Of a DNA stretch of 33,626 nucleotides, positions 7,847 to 15,793 are shown one piece after another (the first letter of the stretch is position 1; the number at the start of each line of letters is the position of its first letter). Below the pieces are notes generated by a model that was not told the DNA's origin, made no database searches, and worked only from the letters and a program-made list of their open reading frames with translations. A program made the translations under genes and the position numbers. The stretch is from JAWLFI01 sp964626595. GTDB lineage: Bacteria; Bacteroidota; Bacteroidia; Chitinophagales; Saprospiraceae. The stretch spans positions 1 to 33,626 of the forward strand of contig CAZVFU010000016.1 in assembly GCA_964626595.1 (NCBI GenBank), given 5' to 3'.

Positions 7847-9874
7847 TTATTCCACATTCAAATTTTCTTCTTTCACCTCAGTTGTAGGCCAAAAGAAAGT
7901 CAATGGAGATTTCGTGAAAGCTTGCCCCAGACCTGAAAGGATGTTTCCCAGTTTGGACAAAGCGACCCCTCTTGACTGCAAGGCGAGGATTAGTGACAAC
8001 CCAAAACTGACAATGAAATTTAAGAAGCCAATCACCCCAATACCTATGAGTGACCACAACAAAGCAGAAAGGCTGATCGTAAAATGACTGCCAAATAAGC
8101 TAAGTCCAAAATTCCCAGCTGCAAAAGCAATGTGTCGGATATCCAGAGGCAAACCCAGGATATAACCAATGGTACCTGTAGTTCCCATAAAAATACCGAA
8201 CCATAAATTACTGCTAATCCCTCCAATATTGCGCTCATAATACGCTGCTAATTTCTCCAGCCTATGTTCTGATAAAAAACGCTGCAAGAGAGGATGATTT
8301 TGAATACGTTTCGGTATTCGATTATAGAGTGATCGGTTAGCAGCCTGACCAGCGATCAGGCCTGATAAAAATAAAAAAAAACCTGCGATGGCAGCGTGAA
8401 AAAGGGCTGGAGATCTTATGGGGTCCAACTCATAAAGCAATATATCCACTTTTTTATAAGCTAAATTATCTCCCACATACCAGGAAAGAGCGCCAATGAG
8501 AAGTATAGCCACAGGAAAAGATAAAGCGACGTTTCCGACAAAAGCAATAAACTGAGATCGAAAAGCCCGAATTGAGATGTTAATGATATTAATGAATTTA
8601 TTTTTATTGTCCAGATCGCTCTTTATCGTTGACGCTAAACTGGCAGCGGTCATAGCCGGTTGTTTAGTGGCTAATGTGAGGTGGAAAAGGTAAATAGTTA
8701 TAAAGGCCAGAGCATAGTTAGCGCTGTATAAAAAGGCTTGTCCAAAGAGGCTTACATCTAACTTAGAAAGCAGGAGTTTTATTACGCAGGCCAATCCAAC
8801 TACAGCTCCACCACCACAAGCCGTCTTGAACATTTTAAAAAAACCTTTTCGATCACTGGTTATGTATTTCTCTCCTTTGGATCCGGTATGCTGTGTAATT
8901 TCCTGTGCAATAAGCTGAGTCGATTTGACTATGTATCCCCGCAGTTGTCGATATCTGGAGTTTCGCTTGGCCATCCATTGCATCAGATTAAAGAGGCTTT
9001 TTTGCTGCATTTTCTCTGTCTCCTCCTCTTCGGGGACAATGATTAAAAAACCTAGGATCTCGTGCAGTCTTTTTAGCATGCGCTCTATTGTCATCAAATG
9101 TTGATGGATACGCTGGCTAATACCGAACTTCTTTCTATTTTTATAAGCCTTTTTGATATACTCTTCACATTGCCCAATGAGTACGAGTAAGTGTTTGTAA
9201 CTTTCTTCAGTTGAACGTCGACTCACTTCTCCATTTCGAATATCCTCAATATAGTGCTCGATCCAATCCTGAAGCGCAATAAAAGGACTGTCAAAATTCT
9301 CATATTCAGGAACCATGCTCAGCACATCAGAGTTGAATGCATGCCCAATCATTCGGTGGGACAATACCCGAATACCAAATAGGATCTCTTTGATGATGAA
9401 ATGATCGGCTTTTAGGCTGGACAAGTCCGGCAGCTCAAGTAATTCGAGTAAATCTTGTCCGGTCGATTCGGGGATGTTTTGAATCCAAATTTCATCTTTG
9501 GCTTTATAAAAAACTAAATTCAGTATATATTCTATTCCATTCTTTTCTGGCTGATAAGGCAGGAATTTATAACCTAATCGCTTTTTGATTTCGTAAAGGA
9601 AATCAGTTCCATACACAATATCTGCATCGATTAAAAATCGACTAATTTTTCGCCCGTTCAATACGCGTTTAAGGTACTCACTCAGAGCCACTCTGTATTT
9701 AGGCTCCTGTTTGAGATATAAAACAAACTCTTCCAATCGCGGAAACACTTTTTTCTTTTGTTCCTTAGTGCTGGGACGGACGTAATCGATCAGCTCTCCA
9801 AGTAGTTTCGGATTGTTCTCCTCAGATCGGAGAATCTCATTTAAGATATCTACCAAAGTTTTTGCTTCTGTCAT
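7847..9874 (-). CDS. PF10136 / Gcr-type membrane protein ('site-specific recombinase')
   Basis: A 675-aa protein of the family named after the gonococcal Gcr 'site-specific recombinase' (PF10136). The first half (to about residue 340) is charged and helical. The second half carries several hydrophobic spans, roughly at residues 355-375, 385-405, 445-470, 495-515, 560-580 and 605-645. The family-typical stretch LTLATKQPAMTAA is at the start of the membrane region. I see no tyrosine or serine recombinase catalytic motif, and a multi-spanning membrane protein is an unlikely recombinase, so the inherited name should be treated with doubt. Function unknown. Transcribed alone, divergent from the small-RNA candidate and ligA. 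Confidence 0.8.
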   Translation of the reverse strand: MTEAKTLVDILNEILRSEENNPKLLGELIDYVRPSTKEQKKKVFPRLEEFVLYLKQEPKYRVALSEYLKRVLNGRKISRFLIDADIVYGTDFLYEIKKRLGYKFLPYQPEKNGIEYILNLVFYKAKDEIWIQNIPESTGQDLLELLELPDLSSLKADHFIIKEILFGIRVLSHRMIGHAFNSDVLSMVPEYENFDSPFIALQDWIEHYIEDIRNGEVSRRSTEESYKHLLVLIGQCEEYIKKAYKNRKKFGISQRIHQHLMTIERMLKRLHEILGFLIIVPEEEETEKMQQKSLFNLMQWMAKRNSRYRQLRGYIVKSTQLIAQEITQHTGSKGEKYITSDRKGFFKMFKTACGGGAVVGLACVIKLLLSKLDVSLFGQAFLYSANYALAFITIYLFHLTLATKQPAMTAASLASTIKSDLDNKNKFINIINISIRAFRSQFIAFVGNVALSFPVAILLIGALSWYVGDNLAYKKVDILLYELDPIRSPALFHAAIAGFFLFLSGLIAGQAANRSLYNRIPKRIQNHPLLQRFLSEHRLEKLAAYYERNIGGISSNLWFGIFMGTTGTIGYILGLPLDIRHIAFAAGNFGLSLFGSHFTISLSALLWSLIGIGVIGFLNFIVSFGLSLILALQSRGVALSKLGNILSGLGQAFTKSPLTFFWPTTEVKEENLNVE

Positions 9875-9973
9875 GCTTACAGTTTCAAACTTAAAGATAA
9901 GCCAATAAAAAATCGATACTGGCCTTTTCTTAAATAACTTGTAATTTCATCAATTCTGTTCAATACATTTTTA

Positions 9974-9990
9974 TTGGCATGAAACTTGCT
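9974..9990 (+). promoter_or_regulatory. Candidate sigma-54 (RpoN) promoter
   Basis: TTGGCATGAAACTTGCT matches the sigma-54 consensus YTGGCACGRNNNTTGCW at all fixed positions but one (T for the C after TGGCA). The GG at 9976-9977 and GC at 9988-9989 are separated by exactly 10 bases, the spacing RpoN requires. The start site would be near 10001. No coding start follows at usual distance; instead an intrinsic terminator follows at 10049-10078. I could not recognise an upstream enhancer site. Confidence 0.55.
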
Positions 9991-10000
9991 CTTTATAGAA

Positions 10001-10078
10001 ATATAGAATTGGTATTATTCTTCACAGGAATATTTAAAGGTGTGGTTAGGGAAGTGCGTTGTAGCATTTCCCTTTTTT
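10001..10078 (+). ncRNA. Candidate sigma-54-dependent small RNA (about 78 nt)
   Basis: Bounded by the predicted start site of the sigma-54-like promoter and the T-run of the intrinsic terminator. The 5' part can form a weak hairpin (TATTC/GAATA, 10016-10032), followed by an unpaired linker around TTTAAAGGTGTGGTTA and then the terminator stem. This is a common layout for base-pairing small RNAs. It could instead be an attenuated leader of ligA, whose start is 69 bases past the terminator. A 45-codon frame starting at 9979 overlaps it but would begin inside the promoter. Inference from sequence only. Confidence 0.45.
10049..10078 (+). terminator. Intrinsic terminator upstream of ligA
   Basis: GGGAAGTGC (10049-10057) pairs with GCATTTCCC (10064-10072) over 9 base pairs including one G-T wobble, with a 6-base loop, followed directly by TTTTTT. 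It reads on the + strand, yet no + strand protein gene lies just upstream (the neighbour is on the minus strand), so it must end a non-coding transcript or act as a ligA leader attenuator. Confidence 0.75.
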
Positions 10079-10146
10079 ATTTTCGCTCTCAGGGTGAACC
10101 CTTATATTGCAAATAGTATTTTGTGTTCAAATTGAAGCTTTGAAAT

Positions 10147-12243
10147 ATGAATGGAAAACTGGCTTATGATCACTCGAAAGCCTTTTTGAAAAAAGACTTA
10201 GAGCCCACCCCTGAGAACCTATCATTGCTTACAGATGTCATTCAATTTCATGAATGGCGATACTACGTCAAGGATGACCCGATTTTATCCGATTCTGAGT
10301 ATGATCGTTTGTTTAAATTACTGGAAAAATGGGAAGGTGAGCTATCTGAGCATGTTCGCCCAGATTCACCCACAAGAAGAGTGGGAAGTGATCTAAGTTC
10401 TGATTTCGATTCAGTTGAACATCTGTCGTCGATGTTGTCATTGGCCAACTCTTATAATTTAGATGACTTAATTGATTTTAATCGCCAGGTAGAAAAGAAT
10501 ATAACGAGTGGGGACTCTTCTATTGATTATATGGTTGAACCTAAATTAGATGGTGGAACAGTTGTTGTCATTTATGAAGATGATATTTTTGTTCGAGCCG
10601 CAACCCGAGGAAATGGTGTGGAAGGGGACGATATTACTCAAAATATTAAAGCCATCAAGTCTGTGCCCTTACGAGCTGAATTTTCAAAATATGGAATATC
10701 CAAGGTTGAAATTCGAGGTGAGGCTATTATTCCTATTAATAGATTTGCCCAGATCAACCAGCAGCGTCTTGAATCGGGTAAGGATGGTTTTGCAAACCCG
10801 AGAAATGCAGCTACGGGAGGCCTGCGGATGAAAGACCCTGCTGAGGCCGCATCAAGAGGTCTTGACTATCTAGTGTTTCAGGTTGCGTATGCAGAAAAGG
10901 ACAATGGAGATAATGCAGCGGCTTCGATAAAAACTCATGAGAACGGAATGAAAATGCTAAAAGATTTGGGGTTTATGCTTCCTCCCCAGGCCATTTTCAA
11001 AACCCATAGCATGGAGAATTTACACAACTACTGCCTCGAATGGGAACAGAATAGATCTTCCTACCCTTATGAAATAGATGGTATGGTAGTGAAAGTGAAT
11101 CGTTTTGACCTCCAGGAGCAAATTGGTGCAACCAGTCACCACCCCAAATGGGCTATGGCCTATAAATTCAAAGCGAAACAAGCGACAACTACTTTAAAAC
11201 GGGTTGAATTCCAAGTAGGTAAAATTGGAGCCATAACGCCGGTAGCAAAACTTGAACCTGTGGAGCTCGCCGGAGTGACCGTAGAATCTGCATCTCTCCA
11301 CAATGAAGATTTTATAGTAGAGCGAGATCTTAGAGTAGGAGATCAGGTCATAGTAGAACGGGCAGGTGACGTCATTCCATATATAGTTAAAGCACTCAAG
11401 GATGTACGCACGGGTAGCGAAGTCCCCATCCGGTTTCCTGAGAACTGTCCGGCTTGCGGACACCCCTTGAAACGAGTAGAAGGAGAAGCGGCCTGGAGAT
11501 GTGTGAATGTTCAGTGTTCGGCCCAGGTTCTTCAAAAGATGATTCATTTTGTATCTAAAAACGCCATGGATATTGATGGCTTTGGAGAAAAATTTATTCG
11601 AATTTTCTATGACATGGGCTGGGTTCGTTCTATTGCCGATATTTATCGATTGGATTTTGAAAAGGTGGCAGAACTAGAGCGATTTGGCCAAAAGTCTGCT
11701 TCGAACTTAAAGCGCGCTATTGAGTCATCAAAATCTCAGCCTATTTATAGGTTGCTTCATGGATTGAGCATTCACCACCTGGGAATAAAAATGTCAAAAA
11801 CTATTTCAGCTCACATCGACCATGTATTGGATCTTAAAGACTGGAGCAGCGAGGAGATGGCTCAAATTCATGAAGTGGGGCCCATTGTAGCTGGAAATAT
11901 TGAATCGTTCTTTCAAGATACGGATAACATACGCCTCCTGGAAGATCTAGAGTCGCTGGGCGTCAACTTAATGCAGACAGAAGCTGACCGACCTAAAAAT
12001 GTTGATCAGAGCAGCCCACTGGCTGGGAAAACGATCTTATTTACCGGAAGTTTGTCTACCTTAACACGCAATGAGGCCAAAGAAAAGGCTGAAGCTGCTG
12101 GAGCGAAGACCATTAGTGCGGTGAGTGGGAACCTCGATATCTTAGTTGCCGGGGAAAAGGCCGGCTCTAAATTGCGAAAAGCAAAATCTCTGGGTACTGT
12201 AAATATTGTTGATGAAAACGAATTTTTATCATGGATCAAATAA
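10147..12243 (+). CDS. ligA: NAD-dependent DNA ligase LigA
   Basis: Seals nicks in DNA during replication and repair using NAD. The 698-aa length and domain order are standard: Ia domain with HEWRYYV, adenylation domain with the active-site lysine K133 in KLDG, OB fold, a C4 zinc finger (CPACG ... CVNVQCSAQ), helix-hairpin-helix region, and a C-terminal BRCT domain (SPLAGKTILFTGSL onward). The ATG at 10147 places the Ia domain correctly. The end overlaps the start of the VanX-like gene by 13 bases in another frame, suggesting translational coupling. Confidence 0.97.
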   Translation: MNGKLAYDHSKAFLKKDLEPTPENLSLLTDVIQFHEWRYYVKDDPILSDSEYDRLFKLLEKWEGELSEHVRPDSPTRRVGSDLSSDFDSVEHLSSMLSLANSYNLDDLIDFNRQVEKNITSGDSSIDYMVEPKLDGGTVVVIYEDDIFVRAATRGNGVEGDDITQNIKAIKSVPLRAEFSKYGISKVEIRGEAIIPINRFAQINQQRLESGKDGFANPRNAATGGLRMKDPAEAASRGLDYLVFQVAYAEKDNGDNAAASIKTHENGMKMLKDLGFMLPPQAIFKTHSMENLHNYCLEWEQNRSSYPYEIDGMVVKVNRFDLQEQIGATSHHPKWAMAYKFKAKQATTTLKRVEFQVGKIGAITPVAKLEPVELAGVTVESASLHNEDFIVERDLRVGDQVIVERAGDVIPYIVKALKDVRTGSEVPIRFPENCPACGHPLKRVEGEAAWRCVNVQCSAQVLQKMIHFVSKNAMDIDGFGEKFIRIFYDMGWVRSIADIYRLDFEKVAELERFGQKSASNLKRAIESSKSQPIYRLLHGLSIHHLGIKMSKTISAHIDHVLDLKDWSSEEMAQIHEVGPIVAGNIESFFQDTDNIRLLEDLESLGVNLMQTEADRPKNVDQSSPLAGKTILFTGSLSTLTRNEAKEKAEAAGAKTISAVSGNLDILVAGEKAGSKLRKAKSLGTVNIVDENEFLSWIK

Positions 12244-12866
12244 ATACACGTTCATTTGCGACCTTTCTTCTTCTTCTTAGCCTTCCGTTCACTCTGTTCT
12301 CTCAGGATTGGACTTCGGATACCTCGGAATGGATAGAACTACATCCCAAAGAGGGCTGGAATTTAGACCTGAGGTATGCTACGGATAATAATTTTGTGGG
12401 ACACCTGATTTATGATTGCGAACGATGCTTTTTGCGTCCCGATGCTGCTCAGGCACTGCTAAGAATAAACTCGGAGCTTGAGCCAAGTGGATTAGAAGTC
12501 AAACTGTTTGATTGTTATCGGCCGCTGGCTGTTCAATGGGAACTTTGGGAAGAAGTTCCCGATCCCAATTATGTTGCTGATCCACGCAAAGGCTCTATGC
12601 ATAATCGGGGACAAGCTATTGATGTTACACTCGTAGATACAAAATCAGGAAAGGAACTCGATATGGGAACTGATTTTGATTTTTTTGGCCAGCGGGCTTA
12701 CCATAGTTATACACCCCAACTCAGCAAAGAAATACAGGAAAATCGGAAAAAGCTCAAATCGATTATGCTAAAACATGGGTTTCAACCTATACGAACCGAA
12801 TGGTGGCATTATAGTATGCGCGAAAAAACCTGGCCTATCTTTGAGGAAAAATGGAATTGCAAGTAG
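12231..12866 (+). CDS. D-alanyl-D-alanine dipeptidase, VanX/DdpX-like (M15D)
   Basis: Zinc dipeptidase that cleaves D-Ala-D-Ala. The 211-aa protein has a signal-peptide-like N-terminus (hydrophobic stretch at about residues 9-23, ending LFSQ), unlike cytoplasmic VanX. Catalytic and metal residues are present: R97 in CYRP, H124 and D131 in SMHNRGQAID, E190 and H193 in EWWHY. The exported form and lack of vanHA neighbours argue for peptidoglycan peptide turnover and not glycopeptide resistance. The start overlaps ligA by 13 bases. It converges on the SprB-repeat gene with only 7 bases between stops. Confidence 0.9.
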   Translation: MDQINTRSFATFLLLLSLPFTLFSQDWTSDTSEWIELHPKEGWNLDLRYATDNNFVGHLIYDCERCFLRPDAAQALLRINSELEPSGLEVKLFDCYRPLAVQWELWEEVPDPNYVADPRKGSMHNRGQAIDVTLVDTKSGKELDMGTDFDFFGQRAYHSYTPQLSKEIQENRKKLKSIMLKHGFQPIRTEWWHYSMREKTWPIFEEKWNCK

Positions 12867-12873
12867 GGCGAAC

Positions 12874-15609
12874 TTATCGAAGCAAGGACAGATCGCCCGT
12901 AATTTGTTGAGCCTCCCCGCGCCCATCTTCGAGTAATATGTGGTAAATATAAACTCCTTCTGGTGCATCCGATCCTCTAAATTGTCCATTCCAACCTCTA
13001 TATTCTCCCCGTCCCATATTCCGAACCTGATGTACGTTTTGTCCCCAACGATTAAAGATATTAATCTCTTTAATCAATAAACCGGACTCATCATTGGCAT
13101 AAAATTGAAATACATCATTATTGCCATCCCCGTTAGGCGTGAAAATATTAGGAACAAAAATATCCTGATCGCGTACCTGGATTTTGACCTCATCTGTAAA
13201 CAAACAATCGGCAACCCAATACTGAAAACTAAAGGTCGTACTAGATTTAGGACGAGCCATTGAGGTGAAACACTCTATACAAGTCAATTGTGGATTATAA
13301 GTATCGGAATACCAACTCATTTCATCTGCTTCTATATTCGATGGGAAGGCTCGAGCTTCTAACCGAACTTCCTGACCTCGAATGATGGATTCTTCGTTGG
13401 CCGAAACTTGAACCTCTATCTGTTCAGGGGCGTCCAGCTTAATATCATCTGACCAAAGACAAGAGTTCTGATCTAATACGCTTAGGGTGTAGGCTCCACT
13501 TTCTAATTGGCGTGCACCTGATATATCGATGGAGGAATCGTTCAAACTTGCGGAATACGGCCCCGTTCCTCCATCAATATTAATGATTTCAATACGGCCA
13601 TCTGTATACCCAAAGCAAGTTGGCGAATAAGAATCATAACTTACCGTCAGCAGATCAGGCTCTTCCAGGACGACTTCTCTGGTAACAAGACAGTTACTTT
13701 GGTCTCTAACCTCTATCGCGTATGTCCCTGCACTGAGATTTGAAAGACTGCTATGGCTGAGATCATTTCCATTTACTCGGATCAGATACTCTGAACGTCC
13801 TCCAGATACATTCATCTCAATTTCTCCGTCTAAAAACCCCTTACAGCTGGGATTATGGATAGTGGTTTCCAAACTTAGAGGGGCGGGTTCAATAAGGTTA
13901 AACTCCAAAATCTCTTCTTCGCCATCACTATCGCTAACCGTGACTTCATAAGTGCCCGGCTGCAGATTCATCCGATCCCAAGCGGTACTGCCATCGTCCC
14001 ATTCCACCGTGTATGGCCGGCGACCACCCTCTGGTAGAAGACGAATGGATCCGTCATCTGCTTCATGACATGTAATTGGGTTTGATTCTGTTCGGACCAG
14101 AAAGCGATCAGGTTCAAATCGTATACTAAAAGTGAATTCAGCTTCACAGTTTTGGTCATCAGTCACGGTCACGGTATAAGTACCTTCGCTCAGTCCCGAT
14201 ATACGGTCACCACTTTCACCTGTACTCCAATTAAATGAATAAGGGGGGAAGCCCCCTAAAGGGGAAAGAGAAATAGATCCATTGTCGTTGGTTCCGGTGG
14301 CATGAATAATCGTCTCCTGCACATCTATGGAATCAGCAATTGTGACTACCTCAGTTAATTCCAATGTACAACCATTGATATCTGTAACCGTCACGCTGTA
14401 ATTTCCACTTTCTCCGATTTGCAATATGCTGTCTGTCGATCCTGAACTCCAGAGATAATTTTCAAAACTCTCGGAAATACGGAGAGAAGTGCTGTCACCA
14501 GGACATACCTGCAAATCTCCTCTGATTTCAGCATCTAAATCCGGATTGTTGATTAATGTAATGGGCATGGATATCTCGCAGTCTACTCCCTGGGACAATC
14601 GGACTTGATAATCTCCAGCTAGATTATTGCCAGTCAACACTAACTCTTCACTGGTTTCACCAGGTAGTGCAACTCCATCGAGATACCACTGATAATCAAT
14701 ACCTGCCATTACAACAGGGCTGGTTAAGCGAACAGCTCCTTCGCATTCGCTTCCGCTCTTTAAGGGAGCATTGAGTTCAAAGTTTCGTGACTCACTCAGG
14801 ATTAGATTATCTATAAAATAATATTCTGCCGCCTCTCCCAGATCCTTGATTCCACAGCTCGCTCCTATAGCAATAGCCCTGTAAGTGTCAGTGGGAGTAA
14901 ATTCAAAGGCAGTCTCTACCCATTCTCCCCGGCCTCTTACAGTAATTGTGTTAATCAATACCCAGTTGGATCCCGTGGCATTTGTGGGACAGCCAATGCC
15001 CGGATATGGCAATTGGTCAGGATCACAAGTCGGATTCCCAAAAATGGCTAATTCGACCGAGTCAGCACTGTAGACTGTATCCAGATTGTAGGAGGGATTC
15101 AAGTTGGCCGGTATCCCGAAACCTAAATTGAAATTTAAAGTGTAAGAGGTGTCAGCCTGCATAGGCCGATTGAGACAAGCCGCCACATATTCCTGAAAAT
15201 TGACATTTTGTAAATTCGCTACAAAGCCTACACATCCTTCACCATCCGGAAAGGGGAGAGGCGGGTTGAGCCAATCTGAAGCCATAAGCCCACATTGATT
15301 TATATAGTCTAGAGCAGCACCGGACGAGCCTTGTGTCCAATTCACCAGGCAGTCCATATCTCCCCATCCCGGAGGAACATCTGTCACCGTATTGGGACAA
15401 CAGCTTCGCGTTTCAAATGAAGGATTTGGAATAATTGAGTTCGTAAGAAAAGAAGATATCCCAGAACAATTGCATTCGGGGTCATTGAAATCTACCAAGC
15501 CATTACCGGTGTCATCTATTCCATTATCACATATCTCCTGCGCATGTATTTGTAATCCACTGATTATGATTATAAAAACAAAGGAAAATCGATATAATGT
15601 GAAATCCAT
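12874..15609 (-). CDS. SprB-repeat surface protein with T9SS type B sorting domain
   Basis: A 911-aa secreted protein. It begins with a signal peptide (about residues 1-23), then an ICDNGIDDTGNGLVDFNDPEC segment, common in Bacteroidota surface proteins, then a roughly 250-residue jelly-roll-like region. Next come Ig/PKD-like segments and about four SprB-like repeats (about residues 425-725) with the SGLSEGTYTVTVTD pattern. The last 95 residues (NIFTPNGDGNNDVF onward, INIFNRWGQNV, GVYIYHILLEDG) form the gliding-motility-associated (CHU_C, TIGR04131) type B C-terminal domain that directs T9SS export and surface attachment. A role in adhesion or gliding is likely, but no specific partner is evident. 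Confidence 0.92.
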   Translation of the reverse strand: MDFTLYRFSFVFIIIISGLQIHAQEICDNGIDDTGNGLVDFNDPECNCSGISSFLTNSIIPNPSFETRSCCPNTVTDVPPGWGDMDCLVNWTQGSSGAALDYINQCGLMASDWLNPPLPFPDGEGCVGFVANLQNVNFQEYVAACLNRPMQADTSYTLNFNLGFGIPANLNPSYNLDTVYSADSVELAIFGNPTCDPDQLPYPGIGCPTNATGSNWVLINTITVRGRGEWVETAFEFTPTDTYRAIAIGASCGIKDLGEAAEYYFIDNLILSESRNFELNAPLKSGSECEGAVRLTSPVVMAGIDYQWYLDGVALPGETSEELVLTGNNLAGDYQVRLSQGVDCEISMPITLINNPDLDAEIRGDLQVCPGDSTSLRISESFENYLWSSGSTDSILQIGESGNYSVTVTDINGCTLELTEVVTIADSIDVQETIIHATGTNDNGSISLSPLGGFPPYSFNWSTGESGDRISGLSEGTYTVTVTDDQNCEAEFTFSIRFEPDRFLVRTESNPITCHEADDGSIRLLPEGGRRPYTVEWDDGSTAWDRMNLQPGTYEVTVSDSDGEEEILEFNLIEPAPLSLETTIHNPSCKGFLDGEIEMNVSGGRSEYLIRVNGNDLSHSSLSNLSAGTYAIEVRDQSNCLVTREVVLEEPDLLTVSYDSYSPTCFGYTDGRIEIINIDGGTGPYSASLNDSSIDISGARQLESGAYTLSVLDQNSCLWSDDIKLDAPEQIEVQVSANEESIIRGQEVRLEARAFPSNIEADEMSWYSDTYNPQLTCIECFTSMARPKSSTTFSFQYWVADCLFTDEVKIQVRDQDIFVPNIFTPNGDGNNDVFQFYANDESGLLIKEINIFNRWGQNVHQVRNMGRGEYRGWNGQFRGSDAPEGVYIYHILLEDGRGEAQQITGDLSLLR

Positions 15610-15764
15610 AGGGTTTACTTAATCAAGCGCAAATTTCGCTAATTTTTCATGGTATTCCATAAAAAGTCTCCTTTTTTTAAGAGCAATTGTCTGGAGGTTT
15701 CGCTGCCTGAATATTTAGTAGCAGTTTAATATCTCTTCTTCTGAGTTTCAAAGTCATATTCGCT

Positions 15765-15772
15765 TATTTTTG
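15765..15772 (+). promoter_or_regulatory. -7 box of the esterase gene
   Basis: TATTTTTG matches the Bacteroidota -7 consensus TAnnTTTG. Transcription would start near 15779, leaving a 15-base leader to the ATG at 15794. A matching -33 element is not clear. Confidence 0.45.
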
Positions 15773-15793
15773 TATTTTTAAATCAAAGCAAAT

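Noticed and set aside
9979..10116. 45-codon + strand frame over the small-RNA candidate
   Set aside because: Its ATG lies inside the sigma-54-like promoter and the frame reads through the terminator stem. The composition is unremarkable, so I treat it as chance, though a short peptide cannot be fully excluded.
11194..11547. 117-codon frame antisense to ligA
   Set aside because: It lies fully within the zinc-finger/OB region of a highly conserved gene; shadow frame.
12231..12866. Glycopeptide resistance gene (vanX)
   Set aside because: The protein has a signal peptide and there are no vanH, vanA or vanRS neighbours, so a wall-turnover role is more likely.
13430..14500. Repeated sequence inside the large minus strand gene suggesting a CRISPR or tandem DNA repeat
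   Set aside because: The periodicity is at protein level (diverged SprB-like repeats). The DNA units are not identical and have no spacer pattern.
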